From the NCBI RefSeq assembly GCF_018141185.1, contig NZ_CP058560.1, positions 1,718,001 to 1,782,000 of the forward strand: 64,000 bases of DNA, read 5' to 3'. This document shows, one piece after another, positions 45,133-53,603 of the stretch (the first letter of the stretch is position 1; every line of letters begins with the position of its first letter). This DNA comes from Methanobacterium alkalithermotolerans (GTDB lineage Archaea; Methanobacteriota; Methanobacteria; Methanobacteriales; Methanobacteriaceae). The position numbers and the translations under genes are program-made. Under the pieces are notes generated by a model. The model had not been told where the DNA came from. It did not search any database and was given only the letters and a program-made list of their open reading frames with translations.

Positions 45133-46098
45133 CTATCTTTTACTTAAATCTCCCTCGTAGATGAAACCTTTTTTGCGTAGCTCATTTATCATTTTATCCA
45201 GAGATTGTTTATCTGGAGCACAGATTTTATGACTATGGATATTATCAGAAAGGTTGTATAACCTTTCCAGATCATTTTTTCTTTTGGGGTTACTATTGAG
45301 CATATCAATGAATCTCTGGGCATCTTTAGGGTCGTAAATATTTACTTTTCTTTTTAAAGGTTCAGAGAATCCGGGTAAGAAATAAGATACATCAACAATT
45401 CTTCCATTGTATTTGGTTAGTATGATATTGATTACTTCTTCTAGAAAATCTACAGAGTGCTTGAAAATAATAACCTTACAATTTTCTTTAATTATAGATA
45501 ACATTCTTTTAATGGTGCAACCGATTTCAGTATTATTTATTACTGGAACATTATTTTTGTGGGCTTGAGAAGCCAGGAAATTATGAATACTTCGATTTTC
45601 TTTGAAATATTCCAGATGTTTCCCACCACGCTTTATCTTCATGGCTCTTTTAACGAACCTTTCTTTGTGGATATCCTCATCTGCTGATAAAATAAAAAAA
45701 TGTATGGATGCTTTATCCTTGAATTTATCAATATTTATGAGTCCGGGTACCAGGTGCACCCCTTCGATAACCACATCATCAAAGTCATCCACGGCACGCT
45801 TGATAACTTTTTCAATAGCTGGAATAACAAAAGAAGCATGTTCTTCAAATCCAGCATTTATCAATCCTTCGTCATTCTCCTCAAATTTTTCTTTCTGCCT
45901 TAGAGTAGTGTAAGCATCATAAGATGATTTATGGAGAGCAGGAGCATAATCTGGTCCAATTATCCCCCTGACAATTTCTCGGATGAAATCAGTTTCTATC
46001 AGATGTTTTATTCCTAATTCTTTTGCCAATTCCGACGCAATTGTGGATTTTCCAATACCAGAAGCACTACCTATCAAGATTACATATGGCTTTTTCAA
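45133..46098 (-). CDS. 2-phosphoglycerate kinase
   Basis: This 321-residue P-loop kinase has Walker A LIGSASGIGKSTIASELA at residues about 8-25, followed by IETDFIREIVRG and the GVHLVPG segment. It matches 2-phosphoglycerate kinase of Methanobacteriales, which makes 2,3-bisphosphoglycerate for cyclic 2,3-diphosphoglycerate, a solute and phosphate store of these organisms. The cyclic synthetase gene is not nearby. The C-terminal about 115 residues (from FKHSVDFLEEV) form a further domain I do not recognise. Confidence 0.85.
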   Translation of the reverse strand: MKKPYVILIGSASGIGKSTIASELAKELGIKHLIETDFIREIVRGIIGPDYAPALHKSSYDAYTTLRQKEKFEENDEGLINAGFEEHASFVIPAIEKVIKRAVDDFDDVVIEGVHLVPGLINIDKFKDKASIHFFILSADEDIHKERFVKRAMKIKRGGKHLEYFKENRSIHNFLASQAHKNNVPVINNTEIGCTIKRMLSIIKENCKVIIFKHSVDFLEEVINIILTKYNGRIVDVSYFLPGFSEPLKRKVNIYDPKDAQRFIDMLNSNPKRKNDLERLYNLSDNIHSHKICAPDKQSLDKMINELRKKGFIYEGDLSKR

Positions 46099-46151
46099 GC
46101 TTTTACTTCCTTTAGATTTTCTAAAAACTATTCAGGTATATTAATTTAATT

Positions 46152-46499
46152 TTAAGTTAATAAATCTTTTACTCTTTCTGAACTTCTCCTCATTTCAATA
46201 CGAATGAGTCCCAGATTTATATCTATATCTGTTATCACCACTAATATTCCTTCACCAGCATCTATCATCAGAGTCTTACCTCTATTCCCCTCTATCATTA
46301 CTTGTTCTAAAGGTTCATGCTTCATTTCTTCTGCAGATCTCTCAGCTGTACCAAAAACAGCTGAAGACATAGCTGCAACCAGTTCCGAATCTATATCAGA
46401 AGGCACTTCGCTTTCTATAATCAAACCGTCTTTTCCAACAACCAAAGATCCATTTACTCCATTGATCCTACCTAAATCTTTAAGTATTCTTCCTATCAT
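46152..46499 (-). CDS. roadblock/LC7 domain protein
   Basis: This 115-residue single-domain roadblock protein has the family pattern INGVNGSLVVGKDGLIIESEV and GKTLMIDAGEGILVVITD. These proteins dimerise and regulate or scaffold small Ras-like GTPases in archaea and bacteria; no GTPase gene is visible here. It is divergent from the DUF1611-SepF pair and directly downstream of nothing on its own strand. It is a shorter relative of the roadblock domain in the 39051-40352 protein. Confidence 0.85.
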   Translation of the reverse strand: MIGRILKDLGRINGVNGSLVVGKDGLIIESEVPSDIDSELVAAMSSAVFGTAERSAEEMKHEPLEQVMIEGNRGKTLMIDAGEGILVVITDIDINLGLIRIEMRRSSERVKDLLT

Positions 46500-46623
46500 A
46501 ATCTGCCTCCATCTACAACTTGATTATTTTACCTAAAGTATATATGCTTTAATCATTTATTAAATAAATAAGTAATTAAAGTTTCTATTTAATCTCACCA
46601 AATACTTAATAAGGAGTGATTCT

Positions 46624-47682
46624 TTGTACGTTGTATCTTCTGTTGAAGAACTTCAAAAGCTTAACCCATTTATTGTTATTGGTTGTGGAGGTGGAGGAGA
46701 AAAGTTCTCTAATTTTGAAGGAGTGGAAACGGTAGGATTTGTCGACGATGATCCTAAAAAACATGGGAAATCTTTTTGCGGATTCCAGGTAGCTTCTAAT
46801 TTACCAGATTTATTCAATGAAACTTCAGCTAAGAGTGTAGCTATAATGCTTCCTATTGGTGCAGAAGGTTCTGCATTGAAATATGCGGTGGAGGCTATAA
46901 ATAGTGGAAAGAATGTGGTAACTTCATTTAGATCACTTCCTCTTATGGAAAACACCTCTCTTTTGAAATTCGCCAACCAGAAAAAAGTAATTGTAAAGGA
47001 GATCAGCCCCCGACTGGATGTAATTGAAAAAATTTTCGGTATGGCTCCTTCTAAATGCACTGAAATTTTACCAAAAATTAATTATCAACATAAATCTCCG
47101 GTTATTTATATTGGAGGTACTTCTCAGGAATGTGGAAAAAGGACCACTACTCGTTTATTGGGTAAAGAAGCTCATGAAAGAGGGTTAGAAGTTGGAGTAA
47201 TCTCCACAGATGAAATGGGCTTAGAAAAACCGGCAGACTTGAACTTCCGGGCAGGAAGCCTTTCGGTTATGGATGTGGCTTCTTCTTTAATGGGTTCAAT
47301 TAAATATCTGGAAGAAAAAAAAGACCCGGATATTATCTTTGTGGAAAGCCAGGCCAGCTTAACTGAACTGGGAAATCCCCATCCTAGGGGACTATCAGCA
47401 GCCATATTAATCGGATCCATACCAGATGCTTCTATTTTATGCCATCGTCCTAACCACCCCTATCGTAAGCCCCGGGGCATTATGGAGGAAATAAAGGCCA
47501 TAGAATCTGTTGAGCCCACCAGTGTTTTAGGGATTTCTTTAAATTTAAGAGATTCTGATGAAGAGGGGATTTTAAAGAGATATGAGTCGAAATATTCTCT
47601 CCCAACAGTGGATGTTAAAAATGGAGGATGCACAAGATTACTGGATGTAATTATGAATTATCTAGGGGAGATTAAAAAATGA
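46624..47682 (+). CDS. DUF1611 family protein
   Basis: The protein has 352 residues. The N-terminal Rossmann-like part (VIGCGGGGEKFSNFEGVE, VGFVDDDPKKHGKSF) resembles a nucleotide-binding fold. The C-terminal P-loop domain begins YIGGTSQECGKRTTTRLL, a Walker A variant, with IFVESQASL and ILCHRPNHPYRKPRG further on. DUF1611 proteins include a D-glutamate acetyltransferase-type group (DgcN), but the archaeal role is unknown. It starts at TTG 46624 after the strong AGGAGTGAT and overlaps sepF by four bases, so the two are translationally coupled. Confidence 0.82.
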   Translation: MYVVSSVEELQKLNPFIVIGCGGGGEKFSNFEGVETVGFVDDDPKKHGKSFCGFQVASNLPDLFNETSAKSVAIMLPIGAEGSALKYAVEAINSGKNVVTSFRSLPLMENTSLLKFANQKKVIVKEISPRLDVIEKIFGMAPSKCTEILPKINYQHKSPVIYIGGTSQECGKRTTTRLLGKEAHERGLEVGVISTDEMGLEKPADLNFRAGSLSVMDVASSLMGSIKYLEEKKDPDIIFVESQASLTELGNPHPRGLSAAILIGSIPDASILCHRPNHPYRKPRGIMEEIKAIESVEPTSVLGISLNLRDSDEEGILKRYESKYSLPTVDVKNGGCTRLLDVIMNYLGEIKK

Positions 47683-48038
47683 AGGACGTAATGGATTTTG
47701 TTAAAAAAAACCTGGGCCTAGAAGAAGAAAATGAAGAAAAAAAGGAACAAGATTCTATTATAGTTCCTGAACATTCATTTTATGAAATTATTCTGATGAA
47801 AGCACGTACTATTGATGACATTGATTATGTGACAAGCCAGATACTCGAGGAAAAAAATCCAATAATACTGGATTTGAGCCATTTGGAAAAGGAAAGTCCG
47901 GAAGATTTTCAAGTAGCAGGCGAAAAACTAAAAGCACTTCGAGTAGAATCAGGGGTGGAAGCAATACTTCTTTGTAAAAATGGTAAAAATATAATTGTGG
48001 TGACTCCTCCTGAGATTAAATTAATCCGGAAAGACTAA
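47679..48038 (+). CDS. sepF: archaeal cell division protein SepF
   Basis: This 119-residue SepF anchors FtsZ to the membrane in archaea that divide with FtsZ. The N-terminal helix MKDVMDFVKKNLGL is the amphipathic membrane-binding segment. A Glu/Lys-rich linker follows, then the SepF core (SFYEIILMKARTIDDIDYVT, IILDLSHLEKESPEDFQ, and the beta-strand IIVVTPPEIKLI). The length and order fit characterised methanogen SepF. It overlaps the DUF1611 gene and is 50 bases before the DUF2226 gene; minD is 1.3 kb downstream. ftsZ is not in the window. Confidence 0.87.
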   Translation: MKDVMDFVKKNLGLEEENEEKKEQDSIIVPEHSFYEIILMKARTIDDIDYVTSQILEEKNPIILDLSHLEKESPEDFQVAGEKLKALRVESGVEAILLCKNGKNIIVVTPPEIKLIRKD

Positions 48039-48088
48039 TATTTTTCAGGACTTAACTAATCAAATATACTTACTCTGAGGCATAAAAA

Positions 48089-49303
48089 ATGGAATTACCA
48101 ATTACCAAGCCATCTCAAGTATCTTATGCTGATGAACTTGAATTATCCAAATTATTAGAAAAATTAACCGAAAAAGAGCATAACGGTTTTATTAGGGTTA
48201 CCCATGGATCTGAAGAAGGGTATATGCTTTTTAAAGATGGAAAACAAGTTGCAGCTTCTTATGATCGCCATTTGAAATATGATGCCTTAGAGAAGATTAA
48301 TTATGCTATGGAAAAAACAGATACTTTGATAGAAGTATTTGATTTAAAAAAAACCCAAATAGATTATTTGATTGATTTAAACAAGGTATATATGTTCGAT
48401 ATTGGAAAAAAATCCATTCCTGAGAAACCACCTGAAATGACGAGTAATCCTTCACAAGAAGAATATTTTAATCCCAAAACGGCAAGCTACCGGGAACCAG
48501 TATCTGATGAAGAGAAAGATGATGATTCCACTGAAGTTATAACTAATCCTGAAACTAACTCTGTGGAGGATATAAATCAGGAAATAGAGGAAAATAATTC
48601 CATTAAAACTGATAATGATGCCACTGAAACATTTGAAAATCATTCCTCCCCCATAGAAAGTAATTCAAAAGCAGGGGCTTCAAATAATGATGAAGTGGAT
48701 ATGGATTCCAAAACCTCTTCTGATTTAAAAAATGAAACTTTAAAAGCCACCCCTCAAGAAAAATTAACTCCGGTAGAAAATATAAAAAACCCCCTAAAAT
48801 CTGAGGATGATTCTTCTCAAATTTCTCCCAGGGAAGAAATTACATCTGAAGAAGAATTAATCTTAGAAGAAGAACCTCCAGAACCTCAAATACCCATAGA
48901 TCGTGCTGAACTTATGAAAAAATATGGTTTAAAGGATGTGGAAGAGGAGGAAGTTGATAAAGTTCTTGAAACCTATAAAGGTGGAGAAGTAAGTATTGAA
49001 GATCTGGAAAAAATTGAATTAACCCTGATGAATAAAATCAAAAAATCAGTTATGGGCATTCCTAAAATTGGAGGGACAGAAGTAATGGTTTTTTTGGATA
49101 ATACTAATGAAATATCTGGGAAAATTAATATTATCTGTGAATATGCATCTAAAGGCATATTTTCCCGGTTCATGGGCGATTCTAAGGATATTAAAAATTT
49201 AAAGTTTCATATCTCGGAAATAGTCGAAATGGAAATAAGAAAAAGCTTCCGGGAATATCCTCAAATTGTGGAGAATTTTGAGATAAACATAGACATTAAT
49301 TAA
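48089..49303 (+). CDS. DUF2226 domain protein
   Basis: The protein has 404 residues. The N-terminal about 110 residues match DUF2226 (HNGFIRVTHGSEEGYMLFKDGKQVAASYD). A long acidic, Ser/Thr/Pro-rich linker (about 130-270) is disordered. A C-terminal helical and beta part (DRAELMKKYGLKDV to the end) is shared with no family I can name. The family is archaeal and uncharacterised. It lies between sepF and minD on the same strand, which suggests a cell-organisation role. Its layout (small domain, acidic linker, C-terminal domain) resembles that of the roadblock protein at 39051. Confidence 0.72.
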   Translation: MELPITKPSQVSYADELELSKLLEKLTEKEHNGFIRVTHGSEEGYMLFKDGKQVAASYDRHLKYDALEKINYAMEKTDTLIEVFDLKKTQIDYLIDLNKVYMFDIGKKSIPEKPPEMTSNPSQEEYFNPKTASYREPVSDEEKDDDSTEVITNPETNSVEDINQEIEENNSIKTDNDATETFENHSSPIESNSKAGASNNDEVDMDSKTSSDLKNETLKATPQEKLTPVENIKNPLKSEDDSSQISPREEITSEEELILEEEPPEPQIPIDRAELMKKYGLKDVEEEEVDKVLETYKGGEVSIEDLEKIELTLMNKIKKSVMGIPKIGGTEVMVFLDNTNEISGKINIICEYASKGIFSRFMGDSKDIKNLKFHISEIVEMEIRKSFREYPQIVENFEINIDIN

Positions 49304-49380
49304 ATTAAAAATAACTATAATTAAATATGATAATGATGAATTAATTTTATTAGTATGATTATTTATTAGGAGGAGTAGTA

Positions 49381-50160
49381 TTGACCCGGGTTATAACCAT
49401 TGCATCAGGAAAAGGTGGTGTAGGAAAGACAACCATTACTGCAAATTTAGGTGTAGCATTATCTACCTATGGTGAGAGAACTGTGGTTCTGGATGCAGAT
49501 ATTGCCATGGCTAATTTAGAACTTATATTAGGGATGGAAGGAAAATCAGTAACATTACACGAAGTATTGGCTGGGGAAGCATCTATAGAAGATGCAATTT
49601 ATGAGGGCCCCAGCGGTGTTAGAATTGTTCCAGCAGGTATTTCTCTGGAAGGCCTAAGAAACGTTAAATTAGACCGGTTAGAAGAAACATTATCCCGACT
49701 AATAGAAGATACGGACATTCTTTTAATTGACGCTCCTGCGGGACTGGAAAAGGATGCTCTGGCTGCTCTGGCTGCTGCTGATGAATTAATTCTGGTCACC
49801 ACACCGGAAGTTCCCTCCATAAGTGATGCATTAAAAACCAAAATAATTGCAACCAAATTAGGAGTAAATATTCTGGGTGTGGTAATTAACCGTGAACAAC
49901 ATGATAAAACTTTTTTAACTGTTGATGAAATCGAAACCATACTCGAAGTTCCAGTTATAAGTGTCATACCTGATGATCCAGAGGTAAGCCGTTCTGCTGC
50001 TTTTGGAGAGCCAATAGTTATTAAAAATCCTAAATCACAGGTAACCAATTCTATAATGAAACTTGCAGCAGACCTGGTGGGTGAACAATATCATCCTATT
50101 GAACCAGATAAGAAAGGAGTTATTACCAAGCTTATCGACGGACTTATGGGAAGAAGATAG
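49381..50160 (+). CDS. minD: MinD family ParA-type ATPase
   Basis: This 259-residue protein has deviant Walker A GKGGVGKTTITAN at residues about 9-21, a Walker B at DADIAMANL and a further DAPAGLEKDAL. The C-terminal helix KKGVITKLIDGLMGRR is amphipathic and is the probable membrane-targeting segment of MinD. It should bind membranes as an ATP dimer and help place proteins; archaeal MinD homologues act in positioning chemotaxis and motility structures. It starts at TTG 49381 after AGGAGGAG. The T-runs at 50161-50189 end the transcript. Confidence 0.87.
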   Translation: MTRVITIASGKGGVGKTTITANLGVALSTYGERTVVLDADIAMANLELILGMEGKSVTLHEVLAGEASIEDAIYEGPSGVRIVPAGISLEGLRNVKLDRLEETLSRLIEDTDILLIDAPAGLEKDALAALAAADELILVTTPEVPSISDALKTKIIATKLGVNILGVVINREQHDKTFLTVDEIETILEVPVISVIPDDPEVSRSAAFGEPIVIKNPKSQVTNSIMKLAADLVGEQYHPIEPDKKGVITKLIDGLMGRR

Positions 50161-50189
50161 GTTTTTTATTTTTCATTATATTTTTTTTA
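50161..50189 (+). terminator. T-rich terminator after minD
   Basis: Successive T-runs (G-T6 at 50162-50167, T5 and T8 ending at 50188) directly after the minD stop codon are the pattern of archaeal intrinsic termination. No stem-loop is needed or seen. The kinase gene begins 20 bases later with its own ribosome binding site. Confidence 0.5.
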
Positions 50190-50207
50190 GTTATTCAGGT
50201 GACTTAT

Positions 50208-51055
50208 TTGTCTGTGGAAGTTATAAGCATAGGAACCTGTAATATGGATTTTATTTTGAAGGTACCTCGCTTTGTTGAAATAGACAGTGAAATGTATATT
50301 GAAACAATTAATACTTCGCCTGGTGGATCTGCTCTTAATTTTGCTGTTAATCTATCTAGAAATGGCATTAAAACGGGATTAATAGCTCGTCTGGGAAATG
50401 ATGATTATGGGAAAATAATTCTAAGCAAAGTTAGCAGGGAAAACATGGACATTTCCCGTTGCCTGACCATGAATGATCAAACCGGAATGGCATTTATAAG
50501 TGTAGATAAAGGTGGGAAAAGATCTATCTATTCCTTCATGGGAGCCAATGCAAAATTAAATCTTTTAAAAGAAGATATTGATTATATTAAATCCTCTCCC
50601 TTTACCCATTTAACTGGTGTTTACTGGGAGGTGGCTTATGATGTGGCCCAGTACGCCCCAAAACTATCCTTTTCTCCTGGATCACTTTTATCCTCCTATG
50701 GGGTGGATAAATTAAAAAGAGTGCTAAAAAAACTGAATTATTATTTTTAAATGAGAAAGAGGTTAATATTTTAACCGGGGAAAAAACTTATGAAGGTTCT
50801 CAGTTACTTCTAGAAGAAGGGGTTAGTAATGTGATTGTAACCCGGGGAAAAGAGGGAGCCATAATTTACTCCAGGGATAATACCATCTCTGCCAGTACAA
50901 AAAAAGTAAAAGCCTTAGATACAACTGGAGCGGGGGATGCTTTTGCAGCAGGATTTGTTTTTAAATGGTTAAAAGGAGAAAAAGAAGAAAAATGCCTGGA
51001 ATTTGCAAACCAGTCTGCATTTAGATGTCTTAACATATTAGGGGGGATAAATTAA
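50208..51055 (+). pseudogene. PfkB family sugar kinase split by a -1 frameshift at seven A
   Basis: The first frame (50208-50750) encodes the N-terminal part with SPGGSALNFAVNLSRNG, the PfkB nucleotide/sugar signature, then LGNDDYGKI; it stops at TAA 50748-50750. The -1 frame continues without interruption from 50732 to 51055 with ELLFLNEKEVNILTG, VIVTRGKEGA and DTTGAGDAFAAGF (catalytic Asp). The frames join on A7 at 50726-50732 (CTA AAA AAA), which fits -1 slippage on A AAA AAA. The joined product of about 283 residues has normal ribokinase length. It may be a real lesion, a sequence error, or programmed frameshifting. The TTG at 50208 follows AGGTGA (50197-50202). Confidence 0.8.
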
Positions 51056-51807
51056 ATTGAGAAAAAATTAGCTGCATTTTCATATGAAACCTGATTGATC
51101 TCTTTTTCATCAAAATTTTTTAATTTCATCAAGTGCACAGTTTTAGCTACTGCTAAGGGATCTGATGGTGAAGAACTGATATCACTATTTAATAGGAATT
51201 TTTCAGATCCATAATCCTCTAAAATTTTTAAAGCTTCGGGAGGGGTCATTTTTTCAGGTTGAACTGTAAGGCCCAACATAAATTCCTCTTCAATCACATC
51301 ATCCACCAAACTAAAATCAACATGATCTAAAATTACTTGGCCCGGATTTATGGTTTCCTGTATAATGGATATGGTTTTAAGAGAAACTTCCTTTTTATTG
51401 CTTCGCGGTGTGTGCACAATCACCCTGGCTTTTAAATCCTCTGCTATTTTTAACTGTTTTTTAAATATATTTATTTCTTCATTTGAAGCCCTTTCAAGTC
51501 CTATTTCTCCCAAGGCCACCACCGAATCTTCTTTCAATATTTGGGGTAACTTTTTTAAAATTTTTTCATAGTCAGATGAAATACTGCGAGGGTGTATTCC
51601 CAGCGCAAGGTACAATTTTAAACCATTTTCTGCAGCCCTTTTAATGTCATTATTCATTAAACGATAAAAATGGTCGAAAACTACCTCTGAACTTGTCATT
51701 CTAAGAGGATCATGGGCACAACTTATGGCAGTGTCCACCCCGGAAATAACCATACTTTCAAAGTCTTCATAAGGCCGGGTATCGGCATGTATGTGGGCAT
51801 CAATCAT
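51052..51807 (-). CDS. TatD-like metal-dependent hydrolase
   Basis: This 251-residue TIM-barrel hydrolase of the amidohydrolase superfamily has IDAHIHADTR (H-x-H metal site), LGIHPRSIS, VALGEIGLE (Glu ligand), VIVHTPRSN, ILDHVDF and LNSDISSSP (Asp). These are the TatD pattern. TatD proteins are DNA exonucleases or deoxyribonuclease-like enzymes; this archaeal member may have another substrate. It overlaps the end of the kinase locus by four bases, tail to tail. The start ATG is preceded by AGGTGATGAT on the coding strand. Confidence 0.84.
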   Translation of the reverse strand: MIDAHIHADTRPYEDFESMVISGVDTAISCAHDPLRMTSSEVVFDHFYRLMNNDIKRAAENGLKLYLALGIHPRSISSDYEKILKKLPQILKEDSVVALGEIGLERASNEEINIFKKQLKIAEDLKARVIVHTPRSNKKEVSLKTISIIQETINPGQVILDHVDFSLVDDVIEEEFMLGLTVQPEKMTPPEALKILEDYGSEKFLLNSDISSSPSDPLAVAKTVHLMKLKNFDEKEINQVSYENAANFFSI

Positions 51808-51909
51808 ATCATCACCTCATAACATATAGATGGATAAAAGGATAATAATATCCTAATAGTTTTTAAGTAAGTTATGTAAAATATATTTATTCTATGTAAG
51901 GTGAATCAA

Positions 51910-52767
51910 ATGACTGATCTGGAAAATCTTTTCAACTATTATGACTTTGTTCAGGATGATTTGAAATTTATGATTAAATCCAGGATACGATTAAATATTT
52001 TAAGCAGCATCACTGAATATCCCAAGGCCATGAAGGAAATAAAAGAAGAAAATGACCTGAGCTTTGCTGCAATTTCCAATAATATGAAAAGACTCTTAGA
52101 AGAAAACATGGTAATTAAAATCGAGGACAAGTACCTTATTTCCCAAATCGGGCTTTTGAAATTGTATTCACTAATGGACTTTCTGAAATTAATGTCCTCC
52201 ACTAAAAAATTTGAAGAATTATGGCTCAATCATGACATGGGAGGGGTACCTGATTTTCTTTTGGAGGATCTGGGGGCTTTGAAAGATTCAGAGTTGATAA
52301 AAGCTAATTATAAAGATGTTTTTAAGCCATATACTGAATATTCTAAATTATTAGAAAATGCAAAAGAAATTAAAGGGGTAAGTCCATTCTTTAATCCATC
52401 AGATGTAGATCTATTTGATCAATTATCTGAAAAAGGAATAAAAATAGAATTAATACTTACCGCGGAAGTTCTGGAACAAATAGTCAAAACTTCAAAGCTA
52501 AGGGATATTTTTAAAGACCTTAAAAGGGTCATGGATAAAAATCTCAGTATGTGGGTTTATAATGATAAAATTTCAGTTGCTTTTACTGTAAGTGATAATT
52601 TCCTTTCTCTAGGCTTAATGAATGATGATGGGAGCTATGATCAAAATCGAGATTTAGTTAGTAGTTCCAATGATGCTGTAAATTGGGGTGAAAATCTATT
52701 TAATTATTACTTATCCAAATCAGAAAAACTATCGACTCGAAAAATTGCTAACTATTTATTGAAATAG
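51910..52767 (+). CDS. FilR1-type winged-helix regulator (copy 1)
   Basis: The protein has about 285 residues. The N-terminal winged helix (residues about 20-85, with SFAAISNNMKRLLEENMV as recognition helix region) is followed by the FilR1/DUF1724 ligand-type domain typical of methanogens (FKPYTEYSKLLENAKEIKG, VAFTVSDNFLSLGLMNDDGSYD). Regulators of this type in methanogens control filament and methanogenesis genes. The ATG at 51910 is chosen because GGTGA at 51900-51904 lies five bases upstream. An homologous gene follows after eight bases, so the two form an operon. Confidence 0.83.
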   Translation: MTDLENLFNYYDFVQDDLKFMIKSRIRLNILSSITEYPKAMKEIKEENDLSFAAISNNMKRLLEENMVIKIEDKYLISQIGLLKLYSLMDFLKLMSSTKKFEELWLNHDMGGVPDFLLEDLGALKDSELIKANYKDVFKPYTEYSKLLENAKEIKGVSPFFNPSDVDLFDQLSEKGIKIELILTAEVLEQIVKTSKLRDIFKDLKRVMDKNLSMWVYNDKISVAFTVSDNFLSLGLMNDDGSYDQNRDLVSSSNDAVNWGENLFNYYLSKSEKLSTRKIANYLLK

Positions 52768-52775
52768 GTGATTAA

Positions 52776-53603
52776 GTGGAATCCAATCAATTCAATAGTC
52801 TAATGGAAGAACTGCATGATGAAATTAACTTTTTATTATCTTCACATGTTAAAATAAAAATCATTTTAAGTTTGAGAGAGAACCCAAAAAAATTAAGGGA
52901 ACTCAGAGAAGAAACCTCCATATCCTCTTCTACAATTATCCATAGCATAAATCAACTCGAGAAGCGTAAATTTGTAACCAAGATTTTAGATACTTATTCC
53001 TTGACATCTAAAGGTAAATTAATCTCATCAAAAATCGTTACAATGCTAAAAAATTGCGCGGTTATAAAAAAACATAAAAATTTTTTTGAATCTCATAATA
53101 TTGAAGATTTTCCTAAAAACTTTTTATTAAAAATTGGACAACTAAATAATTCTATTTTGATAGAATCTACTAAGTCAAACATATCAAAACCATTTACTAC
53201 TTATTCAGAACTTTTAAAGGATTCTAAAGATATTAGTGTAGTTTTACCAGTATTTTTCAGTCGCCATATGGATTTTATTAAACAAGTATTGGATAATGGA
53301 GGGGATGTAAGTTTAATCCTAAGATATGATATCTTAAAACCTCTTTTAGAGCGTACTAATATAGAAAAGACCACGGAATTTATAAAAAATGGTAAACTAA
53401 AAATTAGAACCATTAATGATAATATTCCTGTTGCATTTTTAATTAATGATCACGTATTAACTCTAGGCCTTTTTTCCCATGATGGATCCTATGATGTTTC
53501 AAAACTACTCTTAAGCCACGATAAAGAAGCCATAACTTGGGGTAAAGATCTATTTAAATACTACAAAGAAAAATCAGAAAAAATAGATATTAAAAATTTA
53601 TAA
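52776..53603 (+). CDS. FilR1-type winged-helix regulator (copy 2)
   Basis: This 275-residue paralogue of the preceding gene has the same order: winged helix (SSSTIIHSINQLEKRKFV) then FilR1 domain (SKPFTTYSELLKDSKDIS, VAFLINDHVLTLGLFSHDGSYD). The pairs KPYTEYSKLL/KPFTTYSELL and LGLMNDDGSYD/LGLFSHDGSYD show a tandem duplication with clear divergence. The two may act as a heterodimer or regulate each other's promoter. The start is GTG 52776 after GGTGAT. Its end overlaps the convergent glyS by six bases. Confidence 0.82.
   Translation: MESNQFNSLMEELHDEINFLLSSHVKIKIILSLRENPKKLRELREETSISSSTIIHSINQLEKRKFVTKILDTYSLTSKGKLISSKIVTMLKNCAVIKKHKNFFESHNIEDFPKNFLLKIGQLNNSILIESTKSNISKPFTTYSELLKDSKDISVVLPVFFSRHMDFIKQVLDNGGDVSLILRYDILKPLLERTNIEKTTEFIKNGKLKIRTINDNIPVAFLINDHVLTLGLFSHDGSYDVSKLLLSHDKEAITWGKDLFKYYKEKSEKIDIKNL

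Noticed and set aside
50831..51055. A separate small gene downstream of the kinase
   Set aside because: It is the C-terminal part of the same PfkB kinase in the -1 frame; the frame is open back to the slip site at 50732.
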